A stretch of 64,000 nt of DNA from positions 310,001 through 374,000 of the forward strand of contig CASHTG010000003.1 of the NCBI GenBank assembly GCA_949357655.1, written 5' to 3'. Source of the stretch: Parascedosporium putredinis. Lineage: Eukaryota; Ascomycota; Sordariomycetes; Microascales; Microascaceae. A model generated the notes under the pieces. The model ran no database searches. It was not told the DNA's origin and was given only the letters and a program-made list of their open reading frames with translations. Both the position numbers and the translations under genes were made by a program. Numbering within the stretch: the first letter of the stretch is position 1; each line of letters opens with the position of its first letter. Positions 37,113 to 48,399 of the stretch are shown here, one piece after another.

Positions 37113-40100
37113 GTGAACAATACTATCCTCAGTTGAGTTTCTATGGATTCTTGAAATAATCTCCAGAGAGGCTGGACCAGTGAATCCTACTCCCAGAGTG
37201 CCATGGCCATGGCTACTAATCTATCTCGAAAGATGGTGTAGGCTTCTTCCAAAAAGAGAAGAAAAAAACTAAAAAGAATTGGTTCCTTAGCCACATCCTC
37301 GTTCACCCTGTACGGCTGCCCATATCCCCTTGTTACACTCCGGCATCTGCACCTACGCGTATAGGATGAAGAAATCTGTATCCCAAAACGAAGCCCTTAT
37401 CAAGCTCGAGTGCAAGCGACCTACACAGCCGATAAGGGAAGACTCAACCCCACCATTCACCACATCAAGGTTTTTTTCTCTCTTCTTACAACCAAAGAGT
37501 ATATGTACTTACTGCCTCGATACGTTAGATGGGGGATTTCTTTTGGGAACTCTTCAAGCGTTCCGCGCCATGTAGGGCTACGTTAGGGCTGCGGAGTGCG
37601 AGGGGGATTTACTCGAGCAGAAAACTTTTTGTTAAGAGTTCCGTTTTGGGCGTTTGCTTGTTCCTGGGGGAATTCTTGGTTGCTTTTTTGCCTCTGCGTC
37701 CTTATGCCTCTTGATAGACTGCGGTTTTACTTTTTCATTCTTCTTCCAGATTTTATGTCTATCCCTTCTTTATACCCCTGAGGATTTTTGATTTTATATC
37801 CACTGCCCGTTGGGGTAGGTGGAGTGACGTTTCTCCCCAAGTACACGTAAGGATCTAGAGGGGCAAAGAAGGAAGAAGCCTTGACTCGCGAGTAAACATG
37901 ATATCACTGCACCGAGACCCAAGGTAAACATTTTGATATGAGGGCCCAAGTCGGTACATGTCGAGGGGTTGGTGACGGTTGGGCTTGGTTGGATGCGGTT
38001 CAGATTTTGCAAGAGATGTATTATTGCGTCTTGGCTCAATGGCAAGATTCCCTGCATCAGTGATACCGGGGGTCACATCAGGTCGAGATCCTGCTCAGAG
38101 AGATCTTGAACCAGTCTCAGCTCTGAACCGGTTCCTCGAAAAGAATGGAAGAGTGGAAATTTCTTTTTGTGTCTGTGGAGGGAGTGCGGTGGGACAATAA
38201 TAGCAGGCATCTCTCTTGGAATGTCGCCATCTCTCGTCCTTTTTTTTCTTCTTATTCTCAATATGGAGAAACCCCACGTGGGGGAGCGAAGGATGGCATT
38301 TCCATCACCAAAGATAAACTAACATGTGGGAGTGTAAGGTTTTCTGTATTGCTATCAGGCTAACAGTGGGTGTCTATCAAAGAAAAATAAGAAAGAAAGA
38401 AGGAAAAAGGTCTAAAAAATCCATCGTCGTATTCCCTCTCCTCCTCTGAATATGCCCTCTCCGCTCAGGTGCGTGGGCTAATGGGAAAGAAGGGATGTAA
38501 GGCGTGGATATCATCACATCTTGCGATTCGCTTATACTGCGTCATGGTATCGAAACAGGGAGAACATTGAAAAGACCGAGTCTATAGGTTGTTGGGCCGG
38601 CGCCAGTTGATTGTCTAGAAAGAGAGAGAGAGAAAAAGAAAAAGAAAGAAAAAGAATGCGAGAAAGGACGAAACCGACAGAAAGGATCTGGGCAGCAAGA
38701 CGACGTAGTGTTCGTCGGGTGCGCATCCGTCGGGCTCACAAGGCAAAGTCCAACAGAGGGCGTTTTATTAGTATTTCAACGCCTGCAGTATGGAGGGCCG
38801 GAGGGAGCATAGGGTCCTAAAGGCGCGGGGAGAAGAGAGCAGGAGCCGAAGCAGAAGAGGAAGCAACGAGACCGTTGCTCTCTGCGGCTCGGGGTATCCA
38901 TCTGCAGGTCGGGGGTGTCTCTTTGCAGGCTAGAATGGACATTGCGTGGTGACCGATGTCGTGTCTTGACGGATGATGGAGGATGTACGGGGTGAAGTGG
39001 GTTGGCTTGTTGTTCCTATCTTGTTCGAGGGGATCTTGCGGGTGATGTTTATTCTCGAGCAACGGGTTTCCTCGAGAAACCGATGCTTTAATAGTGTACG
39101 GGGTTTGTAACTTTTGGCAAACTCGTACTCTTTTGTTCACTATATCCTTGGATTTCTAGACCGTCTATCCAAATAGAGAGGGAAGATGCGTGTGAAAGTG
39201 TTCATAGAGATAGTGGGTGCCTAAAAACTTCATTTTCATCACATCAAGTGTATCCTCCAATCTGACCGATAATTTTGATACCGAAGCGTCCATGTCATGT
39301 CTGGGGTTTCGGTAGGTTCAATGTTCAATTTTCAAGTTTAAACGTTTTTACACCTTTCATTATAAAACCGCGAACAAGTCATCTAGGTGTTCTATATTCC
39401 TTCCCCTCGGCCTGTCTGTATTACATTTGATGTAGGCCTTAAGAGCACGTTACATTGATATAAGCTTGGTCGCCCGGGAGAAGCGTGGTTCTCTCCTCTC
39501 GGGGGCGTGGAAGATATGGATGGATCTACGGGGCCAGTAATAGTCCAAGCACCTGAAACGGAGGCAGAGAAAGTGAGCGCGTGCAGCGAACTGAAGAATG
39601 CGAGGGAGAAGAAGAAGAAAACGAGAGGGGAGTAGATTGGGGATCTTCAATGCACAAACTCGTAGAAGGTGATCCTTTGAACCAGCCAACGAGAGAAAGA
39701 GAAAGAAAAAAAGCCACATCAGGGTCCCCTCCTTTGTTCTTCCCATCGTCCCATCTTGTGACTTGATCGGTGACCGGGGTCTGGCGCAGAAAAAAGGGTT
39801 GACATTTCGGACAAAGCATTTTCCCCTTTGTGTTTGGGGGAGGAGAGCTTTGCTAGTGCCGGCCATCACGTCTCAGACGGGCGGATGATGCGGACGGGGC
39901 CGAAGGGATGGTAATTCTTTCTTTCCGAAAGGGAGGGGAATGAAGCTTTGCCATACAGCATACAGCGCCGGCATGGTAGCATGCCATTGTTTATCCCGTC
40001 CGTCTGATCTATCGACCTACCGAACGGACGCTTTTGGAAATACCTCCTTTCTCTCTATTCATTCCTTTGGAAGCTGGGGTGGTCTTCCGACGCCGCCCAA

Positions 40101-42333
40101 GCTCTCTTGGAGGAGTGTGGAATGGGGCTGGATGGGGATAGGTGGAACGGAGGGGCTGTGAATGGCTGGCTGGCTGCTATTTCACCGAAGCGGCGATGGA
40201 TCTATTACATAGTAGTGAAGCCTTTTCGTCACCCAGGCCATCTCCAACCAAGACCGTTAGGAAAAAAAGAGTAAGAGAACAGAAAGGGGGAGAAGAGAAA
40301 GCGGACGGAGCAAGCACAGAAACGTAGTAGGCCAACGGCCCGATATACACGCGCAGAGCCACACGCAACCCACAACTCGCACGCACTCTCGCGCCTCCTG
40401 GAGAGACCCGGGCGGACTTTGACGGTGGCGCAAAAATATCGTGGGCCGCCCCTGGGTGTGTGTGCGCGCGCGCAGCGTGATCGACGGCTCCATGAACGAG
40501 GTGTTGGGTTTCACCGCGTACGGGGATGGAGGGGGTCTGCGAGGAGCTGGAGGCAAGGACGGGTGAAACACCCTTTCATTCAGGGTTGAATGGATGAGAG
40601 AGCAACCTGCCCGACACCGTTTTCCCCATGTAAGTCCCTTCTTTTCTTCCTCCTCTTAATCTTGAGAAAAGAGAGAAACAATATGCACAAGCGAGAGAGC
40701 GCGCCTGAGAAACATCAACGTTTTATGGGGATAAGTGATCACTGGAGAGAAATGTTTCGTAAATACTACCAGAGGGAGCTTCTTCGTTGTATTGGCACAG
40801 CGTTGTTCTCTACCCACGATATCGATGTTGTCTAGATCTACATGTATCAATCGGTACAATGAATTCGTCAAAGCCCATTTCGTACCTGTGTTAGAACTGG
40901 GGTGTTTTTCTCGGTCGTCCGTGGCTCTTGGCCCTGCGCGAACTTGTGCAATCCAAGGGCCGGACTCAACAAAGTGCGTGTTACAATTAGCATCTAAAAC
41001 ATTGATGAAAAAGGCCATTGGAAAGCCTCTATCTCTGAAATACTACGTAGGGAAAAAATGGAACATTGAAGTGACGAGAGGGTCCCGTGACGGGGTTCAA
41101 GCTTTCCTAAAAGGACGTCGTATATGTCGTCGGACGTCATGGCATTTTAGCAGAACCGTGGGTGCTCTGCACTCCTGAGGCTTTCGGTATTGTGAGAGAT
41201 TGAAAAAAAGATGGCAAGATAGGCAAATAGGACGGCTCAAACAGGCTTCAATGTCTTGGCTGTCACAGTGGCGAGTGCACGTCTGTGATGGCGAGTGTCT
41301 CTGGTCCATACCCAGGTATGGGTTGTCACGGTCTTATCTTTCCATTCTTTCATTGCTTTTCCCAGAGTCTTCTGCCTCCAAACAGGCCCCGAGCAAGATA
41401 ATGAAGAAGACAAAGAGCACAACGCCCCACTCAGATCTAGCGAGGCCATCTCCGATCTTGTGTTTTCGCTCGAGGGTGACTTGCCTGAGACCCGGATCTG
41501 GGTTCAATGTTGTGTCCTCACTGATCAAGAGACAGACACGGCATTGTACTTTTCTCTCCTGTTCCTTACTACTTACCTAACCATGCATCTGATACCAAGG
41601 TTTTCCATAGTACTGCCCCTTTCCCCAGATTCAGATTAAACTCGGGGAGGGTGGTGTATCGAATATCAAAAGAACGCGAATCCCTGGCTATCTTCAACTG
41701 CTATGCGCCGTCTTGGTTCTGCGGGTAATTCGGCTAATTGTGTCCCAGTTCGCTCCCACTCCCCACCCTCTTTCAAGCTCGCTGGAGATTTAGATATTAA
41801 TAAAAAGGGAGGGACGAAATAGCGTAGTCTGTAGAGGGACGGATGGAAGGATAGAACGAAACCATATAATCTGGGGGTGGGTGTGAGGGAAACGCTCAAG
41901 GGGAAAAGAGAGAAAGGACGGGAAAAAGGCACCATTGTGCTTTCGTTCGCCAAGGGCGGCGATTTCGGGCATCTGCCCCGGCCGCTTAATATGGAAACGC
42001 GTTCCTGGTGTTGAGCATCAAGGAGGGACGAGAAAGGGTAGAATACACATGAAAGAGGTCACAGATGCGATTTACACTGAACGAATTGGGTGGATTGACC
42101 ACTGGGCCTCGGTAGACCATCACGAAATGACTGCCGGTGGAGGAGGAGAGGAGGACGCAATCTCGTGGGCGGGAGATGTCGTACGAAGAATGGAGAAGAT
42201 TGCCCCATGTTGCATCAATGTGCGATGGCATGGGAACAATGAGAAGAATGCGCATTGCCATGGGCTGGTTTTTTCCAAAAGCAAACTCGCCTGAAGTAGA
42301 AGCGCGAAAATGAAGAATGAGCACTGAGAGAGT

Positions 42334-42411
42334 AAGGGAGAAAAAGAAAGGGGGAAAAAGGGAAAAAGGGAAAAAAGGGAAAAAAGGAAAAAAAAAGAAA
42401 AAGAAAAGGAA
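42334..42411 (+). repeat. 78-base uninterrupted polypurine tract with GGGAAAAA units
   Basis: No pyrimidine from 42334 to 42411; the middle is a tandem GGGAAAAA/GGGAAAAAA repeat. Confidence 0.85.
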
Positions 42412-43387
42412 TGTTAGCCTCCAAGATAAAACAGAATCTTCCCCTCTAGTCCAGATCCGTTTCGGATCGCGATGTTGCCGCGCAAAAGCAGGCAAACCAC
42501 ACCCTCCGACACTAACTTGACCCTGGCCCCGTTCACCCTTCGTGGAGCCGCAAGGGAGAGGGAGGACGAGTCGGAAGGAGATTCTCTCCTGAAGAAAGGC
42601 ATTGCACAGGCTCTAATTGTCGCGAGGCACCGACCTGGAGCGACGATATCAACGTTTAATAAAGAAGGAGAGGAAAAAAACCAAACAGCCATCGCAGCAT
42701 AGCCATCGTCCCCTTACATCTATCTCTCCCTTCACCCACTTCCCCTCCCTCCGTAGCTGTGATGTACGACCTTCACCCAGTCGATCTTTCCTTTCCCCTT
42801 GGATGATCTTCTCCGTTGCCCCTTCTCTTCGTGTTTCCCCATCCGGAATTTCCTAAACGCATCTGTTTGGCTCCTGCTTCTCTTTTCGTCTGAACAATTT
42901 TTCTTCTTCCTTCTCTTTGGGTTTGACAAGCGCAAACCAAACTATAGCTGAACCAAATTATAACACTACAGCATCTCGAGCCATCGCAAGGGGAGTACGG
43001 ATCCATAGCATCCCATCCTGGGGCACCGCGTGGTAAAGTGGTTGCATGCACAGGTGGGCATATGCATGGAACGGACGGCGGCGGATGTGCAAAGGGCTGC
43101 ACGACCAAACAAGACTGACAGGGGTGGAGAAAAAAGAGACTGCACCAAGAGAGAGAACAAAGCAGGCCCAAAGAAAAAAAAAGAAGAGGAAACAGAGAAG
43201 GGAGGGAAAAAAAGAATCGAAAAAAAAAAAGAACTGGAAAAAAGGGAAGGAGCTACCCGTGGCGCGACACTCGTCAAGGGAGAAAAGAATGAGCCGTGCA
43301 GGGAACAACCTTGGAAGCGCGTGCCCGGCGCGCGTCGCTGAGCGGACTGGAACGCGACGAAAGCGGGAGGGAAGGGGAACGAGGGAG

Positions 43388-43406
43388 AAAAAAAAAAAAA
43401 AAAAAA
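43388..43406 (+). repeat. A19 homopolymer
   Basis: Nineteen consecutive A. A second A19 tract follows 256 bases later. Confidence 0.9.
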
Positions 43407-43662
43407 GGTACGAGAAAAGGGAAGGCCAGGAAGGAACGAGGCCTGGGGATGTGGATGTGGTGTGTGTCTGGGCTTTTCGCTTTCCCTTGAAAGGGGGACG
43501 GGCGGGTCGTGCTCGTTGTTCCAGAAACCTGCCGCCTCTGGAACCGCACGGCGCGACCTGCCGGCCGGGGTCTTTTTCTTTCATAAACAACATTGACGAA
43601 GTACAGGGAGCAGCGCTGTACCACGCATTCCCCTTCCTTCTCGGAGGCTGCTCCTCGCACTG

Positions 43663-43681
43663 AAAAAAAAAAAAAAAAAAA
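43663..43681 (+). repeat. A19 homopolymer
   Basis: Nineteen consecutive A, the same length as the tract at 43388. Confidence 0.9.
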
Positions 43682-46600
43682 GACGGAATATTATCTTGGA
43701 GAAGCAAGACATTTGTGGGTTTCTTCTTTTTCCAGGACGCATTTGCGGCATCTGGCAGAATTTCCGCCCGATTCGTATTGTCGGAAGAGCTGGACGACGG
43801 AATGACAGGGGTGAACGAAAAAGGGAAAAATTCCCATGGATGACGAATTTCCCGGGCTCTCTGCTTCTCGGCTTGGCGAATCACCACTAGTATCTTGTTA
43901 TCCTCCCCCTAATAATAATCAAAGATCTTCCTAGGCAAGGGAAAAGAAAAAAAGAAGGAAAGCAAGGAAGAAAGAAAAAAAAAAAAACTGCCGTTGACAA
44001 CCGATTTTCCAACACGCATCGAGGTCATGCTCGAATCTTGCATGGAACCAGGGAATCTCGACCCTCCTGCACCTCGCCGCAGATCAATCTTAGATCCTTT
44101 CCTCCCCATGTCATCTTGCTGGCCTTCAAAGGTCGACTTTTTCGTTGTACGAATTTTTCTTCTGAAAGTGGATATGAAAGGGGGGCGATGTTTGTGAACA
44201 AGACGTCATCGTGCAAAGGCGACTCCCTCAAAGAAAAAGCTTGGAGCTCCGTGCTGACTTGGGTCACAATTCTTTTTCTTCTTTGGCAGTGACAATACAA
44301 AGCTGTATTACTTTGAACGCCTTTGGGCGTCAGAGGGAGCATTTTCCCAATAATCTTTCTGGCTCGTAGTATTGATCTATTACTCTGCTCCGCTGATATT
44401 GCCATCTTCGAGACCTCTACCATGCTTCCTCATGCTTGCTCCCCCGGTGCTGACAGCTTGGAAAAGGCTAGCAAGGGCCAGCTCTCTCCACAGCTAGCGG
44501 CGGGCCTCAACCGCACCAGGGGCCTTGACCATTTCTCCACCGCGCGTCGTGCTGGGCCAGCCCGGCGGGAGATTGGGGCAATATTAACCAAATTCCCAGC
44601 GATGGAGCCAAGAGCGCGGACCCCGGGGCCACCCAGGAAGAGAGAGAGAGAGAACTTGGGGCTCTGCTGCTGCTGCTCCTCAGAGAGCTGGTCTCGATGT
44701 TTGCACGTGAAAAGAACGGTGCCGCAGTAGCTCCTCTGAGTTGTGAACTTACACAAGTATCAACTAGTGTACACTGTTGTTACACGTAAAAGGCTAAAAA
44801 TGGTATATATTCGGTGGAAGCACGCTCAGCCACGGCAAGACCGATTGTTCGTGCTGGTCTTCTGGGTGGACACGCCTGGACCGGCGCTGAAGAATAAACG
44901 TCAGTTGTATTTGATCAATGGGCGTGGACAGCAGGCTCGTGTAATACGGGGGAAGAGGTAATCTCGGTGGGTGCTTCTCAAAGAGGGTCGGTCAAGCGTA
45001 TTAGGCCTCCTGCTCTGCTCTGTTCTGCAGCAAGCAGTAATACGTAGCAGCTTCTTTGACTCTGTGACACGTAAATAATGTCGAATTCTCTGCACATGTG
45101 TTCTTCACGCTGCGCTGCTAGCACGTCTGCTGAAGAGGCTCTGTCCTGGCGTAACGCGTGCTTTTTTCTTCGCTAGCGTTGGATGATGGCATTTCAAAAG
45201 GTATCAGTGTCTCCAGACGGAGACCTCCGTCGTCCTCATCGCTCGTTGGATGTATAAAGTACGTTATACACCACACATACATACGTCTTTGCATGGAAAG
45301 GCGCTGGATTTGTAATAAGATGCAGACGGGTTGCGACGGGTTTCTGTCCACACGTTTTCTTTTTGTCCTGCTCCCTCCTCGGTTGTGGAGTGGTCCTATC
45401 ATTTCTGCGATGTCGACAGCCTGAATCCAAGATTTTTTTCTTTCGTTCTCGACATCATCTGGTTTCTCTTCCTTCTTTTTCATTCTCTTCGAAGCCTGAG
45501 GACAAGATCGAATCTTCCATCCGGCTCTGTGCATCCTCTCGCCTACCAATCGTGACTCGCTGGCCACCGCGGGACAATCGCTAGCTGGATGCAGTTCTCA
45601 TCGTATCACAAGCTATCTGCTATATACGTAGAGAGACGGCCGCAGACTGAGAGAGGCAAGAGAGGTCTTGGTTAAGGTGATTCGCTCATCCATCTATGGA
45701 TGTTCATCCATTGGCTACGAGCCTTTAGGTACGGTTGGGTTTAGCTGTCCGTGGACGATATCAATAAGAGCAAGAGAGGAAAAAACCAAGAGCTTGAGAC
45801 GGAAAAAGGAAACCACCCATCGAACCAGGCCAGGCACTGAGTCGGTACTTTTCGTCATGCTTAGGCAAGGTCAAGCGTATGAGTGAAACTCGCTTTCGGT
45901 ACTTTGACGGGGCGACATGTACACTTTCGAGTTCCCGCTCGTACTGTCTGCTCGTTTCCTCACGACGAAGAACCGCCCCACATTCCTGAAGTAAAAATGT
46001 TTTAGCGCAAACTGCCCCGTAGTGCACCAAGCAACAGCTAAAATTGATCAATTGATGGGAGCACCTTTTTGGTATTAAAGGAAAGGTCAGCCTCCACGCG
46101 CGCGGGACTAGATTAATTCGCACCAGCCACATTGGAGCAAAAAGCTTGCTGGAGTTCCGGGGACTGCGTGTTTCGAAGAAGAAAAACAAACCGCTGGAAT
46201 TGTTTTCTTTTTTCTTTTATTTTTCTTCTTTTTCTTTTTGGCATTTGGATTCGTAGTTGGAAGCAGAGAACCTCGCCAGGAGTCTAATTGAAGCTTGTGT
46301 CTCCCGGCCGCGCCCTAACGCACAATAGAGTTGTAATACAGTCGACTGAACTGTTCAATGCAATATAATTTCGAGTTCAACACCTTTTTGGTCGGGCCTT
46401 GCCCTTGGTGGGTAGCATTGCTTGATTTTTGAGTGTCAGAGTGTGCTGGGACACTCGGTTGCTGCTGTCTCTACGTTGTGACATGTACCCGGTACTTTTT
46501 GCCCAACAGCACTTCTACTTCTACTTTGATTCCCGGCCATTGCTCGCTCATCTGTCCAGTGCGCAACTTTGCTCATCATCTATCGCCTCCCGTTTGGCAT

Positions 46601-46844
46601 TATCGGTTTTCTTTGCAACAGCCATCGACATCTTTCGTAGTAGTGTACTCGGCAATGCATACGGGGTGGGCCCAAGTTGCGTGAGACGACGAGAGACGGA
46701 TGCCAAGCGGGAAACTCGGGGCTGTGATGCGCACGCGTGGTGTGTGACCTGCTGGTGGGTGATTCGGTCGAATGCGAGTCGGCAGGCTTACTGGAGAACT
46801 CGGTTTTGATCAAGAGAAATCAGTTGTTTCTTTGAGCCTGAGGC

Positions 46845-46870
46845 GAGAGAGAGAGAGAGAGGGAGAGGGA
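46845..46870 (+). repeat. (GA)n simple repeat
   Basis: About nine GA units, then GGGAGAGGGA, in the gene-free region. Confidence 0.8.
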
Positions 46871-47075
46871 TGCCGACCTCTGCTCTAATGGAACCTCGAT
46901 CATGTCCAGCTCTAGCACCCGACTCATGGCGCTGCTGGCTCCCGAGTCCGTCGCATCTCTAGCTGCGGGAGAAGGGGGATAGTGTGATAAAGTGATAAAA
47001 CCGGGTTTATCGATGGAAGTCAAAAAGGCTTGAAACTGGCCGTTTGAGTGGAAGGGGGCAAAAACTCGCCAAGGC

Positions 47076-47093
47076 TTTTTTTTTTTTTTTTTT
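47076..47093 (+). repeat. T18 homopolymer
   Basis: Eighteen consecutive T about 1.3 kb upstream of the eIF4G start. Confidence 0.9.
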
Positions 47094-48399
47094 CTCTCGC
47101 TCTTGCTCCCTCCAACGTACGTTCGGCGTGCCAATGAAGTGCTTCTTCGCGCAGGCTGGAGCTGGCTCATTGATTGGGTCACGAAAGCCACCGAACAGTT
47201 TTCCCATCCATGCTCTGTCTTACTATTCGACCATCAGTTTGGGGCTACGCTACCCGGTGATGGCCTACACCCGCTACACCAGTTGAACGGTTGAAGTATC
47301 TCTGGAGATGATGTAGTGGTTTCTGGCTGACTAGAGCTACGCAGCGACAAGTAGCTGTGTGTAGTGTCTGTGGGAAGTAATGGGCTGGGTACGTACCTGG
47401 GCCCAGTGCTGGACTCGTCTCTTTCCCCCTTGTGGTGCTGGAGCACCGACCACACAGATCCCATTTGTACACTCCACACCTAAAGCAAAGTCCCTGGTAC
47501 ACACCCTGTCTGCCTAGAGACCACACGCCCCCTGTCCCAGTCTGGTTCCTGCTCCAGTTGCTCGCTGGTCCTCTCTCCCCCAAATGTGAGGAGGATTATT
47601 TCCAAGCCTAAAATTTTTTTCTCCCTTTGAGCGAACTCCTCCTCAAAACACCTCCCAAACCATACATCCAGAGTTGAGAGGCCTAGGTGGAAAACATCAT
47701 TCCAACGGCCCTTTTCTATCCATTTCTTCTGTCTTTTCATAGCAGAAGATCCATCTCCACTCCGTTAAGTGTTCTCTCCTTCCACGCGGACGTTTATTCC
47801 CCTAATCAGTCCCTTTGCTGTGGTCGCGACCTTTTCGTGCATCGGCGGTTTCGTTCCTTTGGACTTCCCGTGACGAAATTTTTTTCTTCGCAATCTTTTT
47901 CCTCGTTCCTTCCCCCAAAGAAACGAAGAATCTTCCCCTTTTTCTTTTTGCGAAGATCAAGAAGACCGATTCACTTCTTTCATCCTTCATCTTCTTCTTT
48001 TTGCTTTAACTATTCTTTTTGCCATTCCTCGACTTTCATCGGGAATTCTTAAAAAGAAGGTTGCTTAATTGCGCAAAAATCAAGACATCCGAGACCAAGG
48101 AAGCATAAACACAAGAGAGCAACTGAATCTGAGATTCATCAAACCATTCGACGATAACGGTTTCGTTTCATTACGATCCTCTCGTCCCCATCATCGAAGC
48201 CTTCTCTTCGACTCCCTCGACGAAGCTTTTCTTCCCCTTCTCTCAACGAATCCGCAAACGCGCCTCTTTGGGCCCGCGCATTGCCTCATCTCCCCCAAGC
48301 GAGACGAAAGTCATCGAACTCGAGCACACCAGCAACGGATTGCATATTTTTGATAGCGGCACATCCCAGAACCGTCTGGGGCGACATCAATCATCACAT

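Larger units (their letters stand above)
36831..48399. other. 11.6 kb region with no recognisable gene
   Basis: Read in all six frames, allowing single-base losses, it gives no conserved motif. The longest ORF (309 codons, 43887-42958, minus) is an artefact of poly-Phe from A-runs. The segment 42300-44000 is rich in purine and A tracts on the plus strand. The last 700 bases (47690-48399) are C/T-rich and read like the promoter and leader of eIF4G. A weak tRNA-like stretch near 38030 does not fold. GC content looks ordinary, so there is no obvious RIP-type decay. Confidence 0.45.

Noticed and set aside
38023..38100. tRNA-like stretch (TGGCTCAATGG then GGTCGAGATCC)
   Set aside because: The B box lacks the GGTTCGA core, the ends do not pair as an acceptor stem, and no anticodon arm is convincing.
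40735..41178. 147-codon plus-strand ORF in the gene-free region
   Set aside because: No domain or signal, average composition, and neighbours in other frames are equally long.
42958..43887. 309-codon minus-strand ORF
   Set aside because: Its length comes from A-runs read as poly-Phe; the rest shows no domain, no conserved block and no biased codon use.
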